NCBI RefSeq assembly: GCF_004123905.1
Contig: NZ_MZXW01000024.1
Location: 124,001-188,000 of the forward strand
Direction: 5' to 3'
From: Bradyrhizobium betae
Lineage (GTDB): Bacteria; Pseudomonadota; Alphaproteobacteria; Rhizobiales; Xanthobacteraceae
Length of the DNA stretch: 64,000 nt
This document shows positions 34,429 through 42,613 of the stretch, piece by piece. Positions within the stretch are counted from its first letter, which is position 1; each line of letters opens with the position of its first letter. A program made the position numbers and the translations under genes. Under the pieces are notes generated by a model, which saw only the letters and a program-made list of their open reading frames with translations, did no database searches and was not told the DNA's origin.

Positions 34429-35460
34429 ATGGCTCTCGTACTGGTTACCGGTGGCAGCGGTTTCATCGGACATCATCTCGTAGAAGCGCTCCGCGCCCGT
34501 GGGCAGCGGGTACGCGTTCTCGATGTCCGTTCCCCGGCCGCGGCCAATGCCGACGTTGAATATGTCCACGGCTCGGTGCTGGACGCTGCTGCGGTCGAGG
34601 CCGCGCTGGGCGGCGTCGATCAGGTCTATCACCTCGCCGGCCTGCCCGGCATGTGGGTCGCCAACAAGCAGGACTTTCACGACGTCAATTGCCACGGCAC
34701 CGAAGTGGTGCTCGCCGCCGCGATGAAGCGCGGCGTGTCGCGCTTCCTGCACTGCTCGACGGAATCGATCCTGTTCCCCTATTCGGACCTGGGCGGCGCT
34801 GCCGCCGAGGAAGCGCTGCAGCCGGCCGACGCGATGCCGGGCGCCTATACGCGGTCGAAATCACTCGCCGAGCATTTTGCGGCGAAGGCTGCGGCCGCGG
34901 GCTTCCCTCTGGTGATCGGCACACCGACCATGCCGATCGGTGCGGCCGACCACAATCTGACGCCGCCGACGGCGATGCTCTGGTACTTCCTCCAGAAGAA
35001 GGTGCAGCCGCATCTCAACTTCCTGGTCAATCTCGTGGACGTCCGCGACGTCGCGATGGGGCTGGTGCTGACCATGGAGCGCGGCCGCATCGGCCAGCGC
35101 TATATCCTCGGCGGCGACTGCGTGCCGCTCGGCAACATCTTGCGGATGATGTCGGCGATGAGTGGCCGCCGGCAGTTCCCGGTCGTCGTGCCCGGCAGGA
35201 TCGCCGAGTTCTCCGCGATCATGCTCGAATACATCTCTGACAACATCACGCGGCGGCCGCCGAATGGCACCGCCGAGGGCGTGCGCATTGCGCTCGCCGC
35301 GAGCGATCTTTCGATCGGCAAGGCCCGTAACGAGCTCGGCTATTCGCCGCGCCCGATCGAACCCGTGCTGCGCGAAACCATCACCCACCTGCTCGCCCGC
35401 AACGGCCAGCAGCCCTCCGGCGCCATCGAGCATCACGCGCTGTCCTCGCGCGCGAGCTAA
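34429..35460 (+). CDS. NAD-dependent epimerase/dehydratase family protein (extended SDR)
   Basis: A 343-residue cytoplasmic enzyme. The Rossmann motif VTGGSGFIGHHL is at the N-terminus, the active-site Ser at HCSTES and the YxxxK pair in GAYTRSKSLAEHF. The C-terminal half (LVDVRDVAMGLVLTM, YILGGDCVPLGNILRMM) resembles HpnA-type hopanoid-associated sugar epimerases and 3-beta-hydroxysteroid dehydrogenases. ATG 34429 is chosen because the Rossmann motif starts at once; no good ribosome site is visible. It lies 30 bases after the Mpo1-like gene and 27 before the methyltransferase, so a lipid-modification operon is possible. Confidence 0.87.
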   Translation: MALVLVTGGSGFIGHHLVEALRARGQRVRVLDVRSPAAANADVEYVHGSVLDAAAVEAALGGVDQVYHLAGLPGMWVANKQDFHDVNCHGTEVVLAAAMKRGVSRFLHCSTESILFPYSDLGGAAAEEALQPADAMPGAYTRSKSLAEHFAAKAAAAGFPLVIGTPTMPIGAADHNLTPPTAMLWYFLQKKVQPHLNFLVNLVDVRDVAMGLVLTMERGRIGQRYILGGDCVPLGNILRMMSAMSGRRQFPVVVPGRIAEFSAIMLEYISDNITRRPPNGTAEGVRIALAASDLSIGKARNELGYSPRPIEPVLRETITHLLARNGQQPSGAIEHHALSSRAS

Positions 35461-35487
35461 AGCCGCCGCCCAACGCAAAGAACCTTC

Positions 35488-36114
35488 ATGTCCTTCGATT
35501 TCAGCAAGCTTCTCTCTGTCGCCTGGGGCGGCTGGACCACGACCTGGCCGACTGAAGTCCTGGCCCTGATCTGGCTCGCCTTTCTCGCCAGCTGGATGGG
35601 CGCCTCATTCTGGCAGGGGCGGACCAAGAAGCAGGTCATGACACTGGAGTCGCAGCGCTATCGTCTGCCGATCCTGGTCGGCGGCATCCTGTACACGCCT
35701 TGGATTGCGGAGATCCTGGGTTGGAAGCCGCTCTGGGTGCTCGGCAACACCGGCATCACCATTGCCGCCGTCCTCTCGGTCGCCGGCATCGCCTTCGCCT
35801 GGTGGGGCCGGCTGCATCTCGGAAAGTTCTGGTCCAACACCATCACCCACAAGGAAGATCACCGCGTCATCGACACCGGCCCCTATGGCATCGTGCGCCA
35901 CCCGATCTACACCGGGCTGATCTTCGGCATGCTGGTGACCGGCGTTGCGATCGGCCTGGTGACGACGATCCTCGGCGCCATCCTGATCTCGCTCGGCATG
36001 TGGCAGAAGGGCCGGATGGAAGAGGTGTTCCTGTCGAAGGAGCTCGGCGAGGACGCGTATGGCGCGTACTGCCGCCGCGTGCCGATGATCATTCCGTTTT
36101 TGTCGCCGCGGTGA
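35488..36114 (+). CDS. isoprenylcysteine carboxyl methyltransferase (ICMT/PEMT)-like membrane protein
   Basis: A 208-residue protein with about five membrane segments. The C-terminal SAM-binding signature HRVIDTGPYGIVRHPIYTGLIF, and then EEVFLSKELGEDAYGAYCRRVPMIIP, is the ICMT/PEMT pattern. Such enzymes methylate lipids or terminal carboxylates; prenylated proteins are not expected in bacteria, so a phospholipid or small isoprenoid target is likely. It is the last gene of the run starting at 33881. Confidence 0.87.
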   Translation: MSFDFSKLLSVAWGGWTTTWPTEVLALIWLAFLASWMGASFWQGRTKKQVMTLESQRYRLPILVGGILYTPWIAEILGWKPLWVLGNTGITIAAVLSVAGIAFAWWGRLHLGKFWSNTITHKEDHRVIDTGPYGIVRHPIYTGLIFGMLVTGVAIGLVTTILGAILISLGMWQKGRMEEVFLSKELGEDAYGAYCRRVPMIIPFLSPR

Positions 36115-36478
36115 CGCGGGCTACGCCCACCACTTTCTCGCGCAACATTTGCTGCCAATTCTGTCATCCTTCGAGGGCCGCTGAAGCAGCGGCCACCATA
36201 GGATGGCGGGGATGGCTTGGCGCGCTTGGAATAGTCCGCCAGGAACAGCCTTCGCACCTCTCTCCATGCAAATTTGATCGGCAGCCATTCCGCGGGAATA
36301 GACCTCCATCGCGTTCCCCAGCGGTTGACCTTTTTACCGCCAACCCGTTGGATGCGCGCGCAACGAGGCACGACGACATTCATCGTGGATCTGGAGAGGT
36401 CGACGATCAGGCCTGAGCCCGCGCGGGGCTTTGGGCGATCCGTTGGACTGTGCCTCAAGGGTTCGACAGGGGCTTCTC
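36115..36478. other. 364-base gap before the PQQ-type dehydrogenase, no gene seen
   Basis: No reading frame here has both a ribosome site and recognisable protein sequence. Frames on the minus strand overlap the methyltransferase gene and are Arg/Pro-rich shadows. The promoter of the next gene must lie here. Confidence 0.4.
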
Positions 36479-37783
36479 ATGACGTTTTCCAGCATCTTCG
36501 CGCAGTTCGTCGCAATCCTCGGCGGCATCGCGCTGCAATGGCGGAAGCTGACGGGCACCGAGTTCGCGCCGGCCTGGGGCCAGTCGCCGGCCATTCCCGA
36601 AGCGAAGCCCCAAGGCGCGATCCCGACCTTGAAGATGCCGACCGCCCGCGGCTGGAGCGAGGGGCAGAAGCCGACCGCCGCGCCCGGGCTTAAGGTCAAC
36701 GCGTTCGCAACCAATCTCGACCATCCGCGCTGGATCGAGGTGCTGCCCAACGGCGACGTGCTGATCGCGGAGGCGACACAGATCGCAGGCGCGCCGAGAA
36801 GCGTCTTTCACTATGCGATGCAGGCGACGATGCGGCGTGCCGCGGCGCTCGGCGTTTCTGCCAACCGCATCACGCTGCTGCGCGACAAGGACGGCGACGG
36901 CGTTGCCGAAGTGCGCGGCGCCTTCATGGAAAACCTCAGCCAGCCGTTCGGCATGGCGCTGATCGGCGACACCTTCTACGTCGGCAACACCGATGGCGTG
37001 ATGGCTTTCCCTTACGTCGCCAATGCCGACAGCATCACCGCACCGGGCAAGCGGCTCACGACTTTCAAGCCGAGCGGGCATTGGACGCGTAGCCTGCTCG
37101 CCAGCCCCGACGGCAAAAAACTCTATGCCGGTGTCGGCTCGCTCAGCAACATCGCCGAGATGGGCATGGAGGTCGAGGAAGGCCGCGCCGCGGTCTACGA
37201 GCTCGACCTCGTCGCCGGCACGCATCGCATTTTTGGCGCCGGCCTGCGCAATCCGGTTGGTCTTGCCTGGGAGCCGACGACCGGCGTGCTCTGGACTGTC
37301 GTCAACGAGCGCGACGGCCTTGGCGACGAGACGCCGCCGGACTATCTCACCTCGGTGCGCGACGGCGGCTTCTACGGCTGGCCCTATTGCTACTGGGGCA
37401 AGACGGTGGACGACCGCGTGCCGCAGGATCCGGCGATGGTCGCGAAGGCGATTCAACCGGATTACGCGCTCGGCGGCCACACCGCCTCGCTCGGCCTGTG
37501 CTGGATGCCCGCAGGGACCCTGCCCGGTTTCCCCGACGGCATGGTGATCGGCCAGCATGGCTCGTGGAATCGCAGCACGCTATCCGGCTACAAGCTGGTG
37601 TTCATTCCGTTCGAGAACGGAAAGCCCTCGGGCCCGGCGCGCGACATCCTGTCGGGCTTCCTCGCGCCGGACGAGAAGGAATCCTACGGCCGCCCCGTCG
37701 GCGTCGTGATCGGCCCCGACAAAAAGTCGCTGCTGATGGCCGACGACGTCGGCAACGTGATCTGGCGCGTCACGGGGGCGTAA
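36479..37783 (+). CDS. PQQ-dependent sugar (L-sorbosone-type) dehydrogenase family protein
   Basis: A 434-residue protein predicted to be exported, with an N-terminal hydrophobic segment (about 5-20). It folds as a six-bladed beta-propeller: LKVNAFATNLDHPRWIEVLPNGDVLIAEA, LRDKDGDGVAEVR, FGMALIGDTFYVGNTDG, GAGLRNPVGLAWEP and GQHGSWNRS are the glucose/sorbosone dehydrogenase signature blocks. The reaction would be oxidation of an aldose or sorbosone in the periplasm with PQQ. The substrate is not known. ATG 36479 has AGGGG upstream. Confidence 0.87.
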   Translation: MTFSSIFAQFVAILGGIALQWRKLTGTEFAPAWGQSPAIPEAKPQGAIPTLKMPTARGWSEGQKPTAAPGLKVNAFATNLDHPRWIEVLPNGDVLIAEATQIAGAPRSVFHYAMQATMRRAAALGVSANRITLLRDKDGDGVAEVRGAFMENLSQPFGMALIGDTFYVGNTDGVMAFPYVANADSITAPGKRLTTFKPSGHWTRSLLASPDGKKLYAGVGSLSNIAEMGMEVEEGRAAVYELDLVAGTHRIFGAGLRNPVGLAWEPTTGVLWTVVNERDGLGDETPPDYLTSVRDGGFYGWPYCYWGKTVDDRVPQDPAMVAKAIQPDYALGGHTASLGLCWMPAGTLPGFPDGMVIGQHGSWNRSTLSGYKLVFIPFENGKPSGPARDILSGFLAPDEKESYGRPVGVVIGPDKKSLLMADDVGNVIWRVTGA

Positions 37784-37829
37784 TAATAAGAAATGTGCTG
37801 GAATCGCCACGAGCGATCTCATATGCATT

Positions 37830-37960
37830 CCGTCATCCTGAGGTGCGAGGCATGGGACGCAGCGCGTCCCATGGGGAGCCTCGAAGGATGAACGGCCACG
37901 ATGCAGCCGGGCCGTCGCCCTTCGAGGCTCGCCGAAGAGGCGAGCACCTCAGGGTGACGG
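37830..37960. repeat. long nested palindromic intergenic repeat (family D)
   Basis: The outer arms CCGTCATCCTGAGGTGC (37830-37846) and GCACCTCAGGGTGACGG (37944-37960) pair with one mismatch. Inside, CATGGGACGC-AGC-GCGTCCCATG is a perfect hairpin and GAGCCTCGAAGG pairs with CCCTTCGAGGCTC. The element lies between the stops of two convergent genes. GTCATCCTGAGGTGC is a known rhizobial repeat opening. Confidence 0.88.
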
Positions 37961-38001
37961 TGATAGAGCGCGCCGCCGTCTGGCCATAGAGCCTCAACCC
38001 A

Positions 38002-38826
38002 TCACGTCCCCACGCACAGCGTGGCACGCTGCTTCCTCAGCAGCGCGATCACGGACAGAGCGGTGATCATCCCGGTCTTGGGATTTTCGGACGGGATGTT
38101 CTCGATGCCCATCGAGAACCGCGCCGAATCCGCCTCGACCTCGATGCGATGCACATTGCGCGTCACGGTCGGATCGGCCCAGACCTGCATCTGGGTGCGA
38201 TCGGGCCCGATGCCCGCCAGCGACAGCGCAACCGCGACATTGACGTTCGCCGGAAAACCCTTCGCCGCTTCGCGCGCGCTGCCCTCGAACAGCTTTAGCG
38301 GCTCGCGCAGATTGTCGATGTCGATGTTGTTCTCGACGATGAAGGGCGCGCCCTTCAGGCCGTCGATCGGCTTGCGCGTCACCATCTTCACCGAGTGGAT
38401 GGTGCCGACCACGGCGGCGTTGACGGCATCGAGCCCGATCAGTGCGCCGGTCGGGACGAGGATGCGGCCGCCATTGGTACGGGCGAGATCGACGAGATCA
38501 AAATTGTCGAGCAGCCCGCCGACGCTGACCACGACCGCGGCCCTGCCGCGCTTCACAGCAGGCTCGACGATCGCGCGCAGCTGGCTGCTAGGAGCGCATT
38601 CGACGACGATATCAGCGGCGTCGCCGAGCTGGTCGATGGCCAGGATTTGCGGCGGACGGCGCAGGCCGCTCAGGAACGCCTGATGTTTTGCGGGATCGCG
38701 CACGGCGATGGCAGACAGTGTCAGCCCCTCGACGCCCTGATCGAGCGCGGCTGCGATCTTGCTGCCGATCGAGCCCAGCCCTGCGATGGCCACCCGCAAT
38801 TCGTTCTGAGCGTTCTGATCCGTCAT
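38002..38826 (-). CDS. nadX: L-aspartate dehydrogenase
   Basis: A 274-residue NAD(P)-dependent enzyme that oxidises aspartate to iminoaspartate, the precursor for NAD synthesis, or runs in reverse as an amination. The N-terminal Rossmann motif VAIAGLGSIGSKIAAALD, the segment PTGALIGLDAVNAA, the conserved FPANVNVAVALSLAG and the C-terminal ENPKTGMITALSVIALL are characteristic. ATG 38826 has GGTGGGA upstream, excluding the longer frame to 38868. It lies 38 bases downstream of a LysR gene on the same strand. Confidence 0.88.
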   Translation of the reverse strand: MTDQNAQNELRVAIAGLGSIGSKIAAALDQGVEGLTLSAIAVRDPAKHQAFLSGLRRPPQILAIDQLGDAADIVVECAPSSQLRAIVEPAVKRGRAAVVVSVGGLLDNFDLVDLARTNGGRILVPTGALIGLDAVNAAVVGTIHSVKMVTRKPIDGLKGAPFIVENNIDIDNLREPLKLFEGSAREAAKGFPANVNVAVALSLAGIGPDRTQMQVWADPTVTRNVHRIEVEADSARFSMGIENIPSENPKTGMITALSVIALLRKQRATLCVGT

Positions 38827-38864
38827 CGTATCCCACCGTTTGTCCAAGCCAGTGTCATAGCCGC

Positions 38865-39782
38865 TCACGCCTCCCGCGCATAGCTGCGCAGGCGCCCCTC
38901 GAGCACCGCCAGCATGGCATCGCGGGCCGGATCGCGCGAGCCGCGCAGCCAGGCCGCGGCGAGCGGCAGCCGGCCGACCGGGCCGATTTGTTTCGGCCGC
39001 AGCGGCACGAAGCGAACACCTGTCACCGCCATGCGCGTGGTCCAGCGCGGGACGATCGCGACCCCGAGCTTTGTTGCCACCAGATGGATGATGGTCTGCT
39101 TCTCGTCGGCGACCTGCACGATGCGCGGCGTGAGGCCGGCCTGCTCGAACAGTTTTATGGTGAGGTCGTGGCTGTGTGGACGTGAGCGGCGGTCCGGCAC
39201 CAGCATCGCCTCATCCGCAATCTGCGCCAGCGTGATCGACTTGCGTTCGGCCAGCGCATGCCGCTGCGGGAACGCCACGATGGCGGTCTCCTGGAGCAGG
39301 TCGCGGAATTCGAGCCGCTTGTCCGGCTGGACCGGCGGACGGACGAAGGCGAGATCGAGCGCGCCGGTGAGGATCTTCGGCAGCAGCCGCACCGTCTTGT
39401 CTTCGAGCAGCTGCACCGCGATGTCAGGATGCTTGTCGCGGAAATCGCGCAGCAGCGGCGGCAACAGGCCCGCGGCTGCGCTGTCGATGGCGCCGACCCG
39501 AAGCCGTCGCGCGGCCCCCGCACGCGAGCGGCTGCGCAAATTGCTCTCGACCGCCTCGACGCGGGCGAGGATAGCGCGGGCGTCGCGCAGCAGCGTCGCA
39601 CCGTCTTCCGTCAGTGAGACCGCGCGCGTGGTGCGCGCGAACAGCCGCGTGCCCAGATCCTCTTCCAATAACCTGATCTGCCGGCCGAGCGCGGACGGCA
39701 GCATCTGCAGCTGCTGCGCCGCATGGCCGAAATGCAGCTGTTCGGCCGCCGCCACGAAGCATCGCAACTGATGCAATTCCAT
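38865..39782 (-). CDS. LysR family transcriptional regulator
   Basis: A 305-residue regulator. The winged helix is at 1-60 (LHQLRCFVAAAEQLHFGHAA then QLQMLPSALGRQIRLLEEDLG) and the effector domain at about 90-290. The HFGHAAQQL pattern places it near CatR/BenM-like and tartrate-type activators. It is divergent from the MFS and tartrate-dehydrogenase genes and cotranscribed with the aspartate dehydrogenase, so it may sense the dicarboxylate handled by that cluster. Confidence 0.92.
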   Translation of the reverse strand: MELHQLRCFVAAAEQLHFGHAAQQLQMLPSALGRQIRLLEEDLGTRLFARTTRAVSLTEDGATLLRDARAILARVEAVESNLRSRSRAGAARRLRVGAIDSAAAGLLPPLLRDFRDKHPDIAVQLLEDKTVRLLPKILTGALDLAFVRPPVQPDKRLEFRDLLQETAIVAFPQRHALAERKSITLAQIADEAMLVPDRRSRPHSHDLTIKLFEQAGLTPRIVQVADEKQTIIHLVATKLGVAIVPRWTTRMAVTGVRFVPLRPKQIGPVGRLPLAAAWLRGSRDPARDAMLAVLEGRLRSYAREA

Positions 39783-39806
39783 CCAAGGTCCTCACATCTC
39801 GCCCAG

Positions 39807-39879
39807 GTCATGCCCGGGCATCCACGTTCTTCGTGCCGTACCGCAAGGCGTGGATGGCCGGGTCAAGCCCGGCCATGAC
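39807..39879. repeat. palindromic intergenic repeat, family A copy 3
   Basis: A shorter copy that starts GTCATGCCCGGGCATCCACG and ends GGTCAAGCCCGGCCATGAC. It lacks the GGCTTGTCCC block seen in the other copies at its left side. It lies in the LysR/MFS gap, close to the regulator's start. Confidence 0.82.
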
Positions 39880-39899
39880 GTCTTGGCGGCCTTCGAGGA

Positions 39900-39920
39900 T
39901 TATATCATTTTTTTGTATAA
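39900..39920. promoter_or_regulatory. AT-rich dyad upstream of the MFS gene
   Basis: TTATA-N11-TATAA lies in the LysR/MFS gap, about 85 bases before the MFS start, in otherwise GC-rich DNA. It may be a LysR-type site or part of the promoter. The evidence is position, composition and symmetry only. Confidence 0.35.
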
Positions 39921-40004
39921 ACCAGCGCCAATTGAGTATGCCGCCTGCCCCCGCCTAGGCTTGCCGCCTCACAACAACAAGCTGGTGTTCCAGGGGAGGC
40001 GAGG

Positions 40005-41303
40005 ATGGCGAGCGAGATTCAGACGCGCGTGCTGCGCAAGATCACCTGGCGCATCGTTCCCTTCATCATGCTGCTGTACTTCGTGGCCTTCATCGACCGC
40101 GTCAACATCGGCTTCGCCTCGCTGACGATGAACAAGGACATCGGCCTGTCGCCGACCGTCTACGGGTTCGGCGCCGGCATCTTCTTCTGGGGCTATTTCC
40201 TGTTCGAGGTGCCCTCCAACATCATCCTGCACAAGGTCGGCGCGCGGATATGGATCGCACGCGTGATGATCACCTGGGGCCTCGTCTCGGCCGCGATGGC
40301 GTTCGTGCAGGGCGCAACCAGCTTCTACATCCTGCGCTTCCTGCTCGGCGTTGCCGAAGCCGGCTTCTTTCCCGGCATCATCCTCTATCTCTCCTACTGG
40401 TTCCCGGCGCGCCAGCGCGCCGCGGTGACGGCGCTGTTCATGGCAGCCGCTCCGCTCTCGACCGTGCTGGGCTCACCGATATCAGGCGCACTCCTGGAAA
40501 TGGACGGCCTGTTCGGCTTCAAGGGCTGGCAGTGGCTGTTCGTGCTGGAGGCGCTGCCCGCCGTGCTGCTCGGCTTTGTCGTGCTGGCATTCCTGACCGA
40601 TCGGCCGGAGAAAGCGAAATGGCTCGCGGATGACGAACGCCGCTGGCTGGTCGAAACCATGAATGACGAGACCACCAGCAAGGCCGCGACCGCGAGCCAC
40701 AGCATCTGGCGCGGGCTTGCCGATCCGCGCGTGCTGGCGCTGTCGCTGATCTATTTCGGCACCTGGGCCGGGCTCTACACGCTCGGCGTCTGGGCGCCGC
40801 AGATCATCAAGCAGTTCGGCCTGTCCTCGCTTCAGGTCGGCTTCCTCAACGCACTGCCGGCAACCGCCGCTGTCGTCGCCATGATCCTGTGGGCGCGGCA
40901 TTCGGACCGTACCGGCGAGCGCACCTGGCACGTCGTGTGGGCCTGCCTGATCGCTGCCATAGGCCTCGCCTATGCCGGGCTTGCGAGCGGCGTGGTCGCC
41001 GTGCTGGTCGCGCTGGCGCTCGTGAACATCGGCATCTCCTCGGCAAAACCGCCGCTCTGGAGCATGCCGACGCTGTTCCTGTCCGGCCCTGCGGCTGCAG
41101 CCGGCATCGCCACCATCAATTCGATCGGCAATCTCGGCGGCTTCGTCGGTCCCGCCATGATCGGCTGGATCAAGGACCAGACCGGCAGTTTTGTCGGCGG
41201 ACTCTATTTCGTCAGCGGCCTGCTGGTTCTCTCGGCGGTCCTGACCCTGCTATTGTCGCGCGCGCAGACCGCGCCCGTCGAACCCGTCCCGCAATCCCGC
41301 TAA
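40005..41303 (+). CDS. MFS transporter, anion:cation symporter (ACS) family
   Basis: A 432-residue inner-membrane carrier with 12 membrane segments. The N-terminal block RKITWRIVPFIMLLYFVAFIDRVNIGFA and the motif LGVAEAGFFPGIILYLSYWFPARQRA are diagnostic for the ACS family (phthalate, tartrate and hexuronate carriers). A very strong ribosome site, AGGGGAGGCGAGG, precedes the ATG. It lies 21 bases before a tartrate/D-malate dehydrogenase gene, so it probably imports tartrate, D-malate or a similar hydroxy-dicarboxylate. Confidence 0.93.
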   Translation: MASEIQTRVLRKITWRIVPFIMLLYFVAFIDRVNIGFASLTMNKDIGLSPTVYGFGAGIFFWGYFLFEVPSNIILHKVGARIWIARVMITWGLVSAAMAFVQGATSFYILRFLLGVAEAGFFPGIILYLSYWFPARQRAAVTALFMAAAPLSTVLGSPISGALLEMDGLFGFKGWQWLFVLEALPAVLLGFVVLAFLTDRPEKAKWLADDERRWLVETMNDETTSKAATASHSIWRGLADPRVLALSLIYFGTWAGLYTLGVWAPQIIKQFGLSSLQVGFLNALPATAAVVAMILWARHSDRTGERTWHVVWACLIAAIGLAYAGLASGVVAVLVALALVNIGISSAKPPLWSMPTLFLSGPAAAAGIATINSIGNLGGFVGPAMIGWIKDQTGSFVGGLYFVSGLLVLSAVLTLLLSRAQTAPVEPVPQSR

Positions 41304-41324
41304 TCTCTCTCACGGAGCACTTCC

Positions 41325-42398
41325 ATGCGCACCCATTCGATCGCAGCCATTCCCGCCGACGGCATCGGCCCCGAGGTGATCTCGGCCGGAATCCGCGTGC
41401 TGGAGGCGCTGGCAAAGCGCAGCGGCGACATCGCCTTCAACGTCAAAACCTTCGACTGGGGTTCGGACTATTACAAGAAGCACGGCGTGATGATGCCGGC
41501 CGACGGCCTTGCCGAGCTGAAGAAGTTCGACGCGATCTATTTCGGCGCCGTCGGCGCGCCCGACGTGCCCGACCACATCACGCTGTGGGGCCTGCGCCTG
41601 CCGATCTGCCAGGGCTTTGACCAATACGCCAATGTGCGGCCGACCAAGATCTTGCCGGGCGTGGCCTCGCCGCTGCGCAATGTCGGAATCGGCGATCTCG
41701 ACTGGGTAATCGTGCGCGAGAATTCGGAAGGCGAATATGCCGGCATGGGCGGCCGCGCGCACAGGGGCCTGCCGGAAGAGGTCGGCACTGAAGTCGCGGT
41801 GTTCACCCGCGTCGGCGTCACCCGCATCATGCGCTACGCGTTCCAGCTGGCGCAGTCGCGGCCGCGCAAATTCCTCACCGTCGTGACCAAGTCGAACGCG
41901 CAGCGCCATGGCATGGTGATGTGGGACGAGATCGCGGCCGAAGTCGCCGGCGAATTCCCTGATGTGACCTGGGACAAGATGCTGGTCGACGCGATGACGG
42001 TGCGCATGACGCTGCATCCGAAGAGCCTCGACACCATCGTTGCGACCAACCTCCACGCCGACATCCTCTCCGATCTCGCCGGCGCACTGGCCGGCAGCCT
42101 CGGCGTCGCGCCGACCGGCAACATCGATCCGCAGCGCCGCTTCCCCTCGATGTTCGAGCCGATCCACGGCTCGGCCTTCGACATCACCGGCAAAGGCATC
42201 GCCAACCCGGTCGCGACGTTCTGGACGGGCGCGCAGATGCTCGAGCATCTCGGCGAGAAGGACGCGGCAATGCGGCTGATGGCGGCGGTCGAGCGCGTCT
42301 GCGCCGCAGGCGTGCTGACACCCGATGTCGGCGGCAAGGCGACGACGAAGGAAGTCACGGACGCCGTGATCGAAGCGATCCACGGGTCGAATGTCTAG
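41325..42398 (+). CDS. tartrate dehydrogenase/D-malate decarboxylating dehydrogenase
   Basis: A 357-residue NAD-dependent decarboxylating dehydrogenase of the isocitrate/isopropylmalate superfamily. The tartrate/malate branch is marked by TFDWGSDYYKKHGVMMPADGL, the substrate-binding VRPTKILPGV, VIVRENSEGEYAGMGG and the metal-binding Asp run LHADILSDLAGALAG. It oxidises tartrate or D-malate to give oxaloglycolate or pyruvate with CO2. It is the second gene of the MFS operon; Ttu and DmlA enzymes cannot be separated by sequence alone. Confidence 0.92.
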   Translation: MRTHSIAAIPADGIGPEVISAGIRVLEALAKRSGDIAFNVKTFDWGSDYYKKHGVMMPADGLAELKKFDAIYFGAVGAPDVPDHITLWGLRLPICQGFDQYANVRPTKILPGVASPLRNVGIGDLDWVIVRENSEGEYAGMGGRAHRGLPEEVGTEVAVFTRVGVTRIMRYAFQLAQSRPRKFLTVVTKSNAQRHGMVMWDEIAAEVAGEFPDVTWDKMLVDAMTVRMTLHPKSLDTIVATNLHADILSDLAGALAGSLGVAPTGNIDPQRRFPSMFEPIHGSAFDITGKGIANPVATFWTGAQMLEHLGEKDAAMRLMAAVERVCAAGVLTPDVGGKATTKEVTDAVIEAIHGSNV

Positions 42399-42438
42399 GG
42401 CTCAAACGAGCCACTAGCCGTCGCTCCCCGTTTCCGGA

Positions 42439-42468
42439 GAGGGGGTTCAAAAATTTTTGGACCCCCTC
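42439..42468. terminator. 30-base near-perfect palindrome after the tartrate dehydrogenase gene
   Basis: GAGGGGGT...ACCCCCTC encloses TTCAAAAATTTTTGG, which is itself nearly self-complementary, so the whole 30 bases are palindromic but for one pair. It follows the dehydrogenase stop by 40 bases and ends at the -35-like box of the hsp20 gene. No U-tract follows the stem, so it may be a terminator of weak type or an operator. Confidence 0.5.
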
Positions 42469-42497
42469 TTGAAACCAAAACGGAGTTTTTATATTTT
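42468..42497 (+). promoter_or_regulatory. candidate promoter of the hsp20 gene
   Basis: CTTGAAA (42468-42474) followed by TATTTT (42492-42497) reads as a sigma-70-like promoter with a 17-base spacer; CTTGAA is also the -35 box of RpoH promoters. The AT-rich run just downstream is unusual for this genome. Transcripts would start near 42504, at the beginning of the RNA thermometer. Confidence 0.5.
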
Positions 42498-42504
42498 TTT
42501 GCTG

Positions 42505-42613
42505 CCGCCGAGAGGTGGCATTCCCGACGCCTGAGGGGTCGGGAAAGGTTGAGACGGGCACCGGTCGTGTCCGGTGCCGCTCGTATCCATTTTGCTCTTT
42601 GGAGGATCTGGCT
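42505..42613 (+). ncRNA. ROSE-type RNA thermometer in the hsp20 5' leader
   Basis: The leader can fold into successive hairpins: TTCCCGAC/GTCGGGAA (42521-42545), a perfect GGCACCGG-TCGTGT-CCGGTGCC stem (42557-42578), and a final stem in which TTTTGCTCTTT (42590-42600) pairs with the ribosome site GGAGGAT (42601-42607). This order and the wording CTCGTATCCATTTTGCTC plus TTTGGAGGATCTGGCTATG match ROSE elements of Bradyrhizobium heat-shock genes. Heating melts the last stem and exposes the ribosome site, so Hsp20 is translated on heat shock. Confidence 0.85.

Noticed and set aside
34685..34924. Short frames opposite the epimerase gene
   Set aside because: Low-complexity Arg/Pro/Ser shadows of a well-supported gene.
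36115..36458. Minus-strand frame before the PQQ-type dehydrogenase
   Set aside because: It overlaps the methyltransferase gene, has no ribosome site and no family-like sequence.
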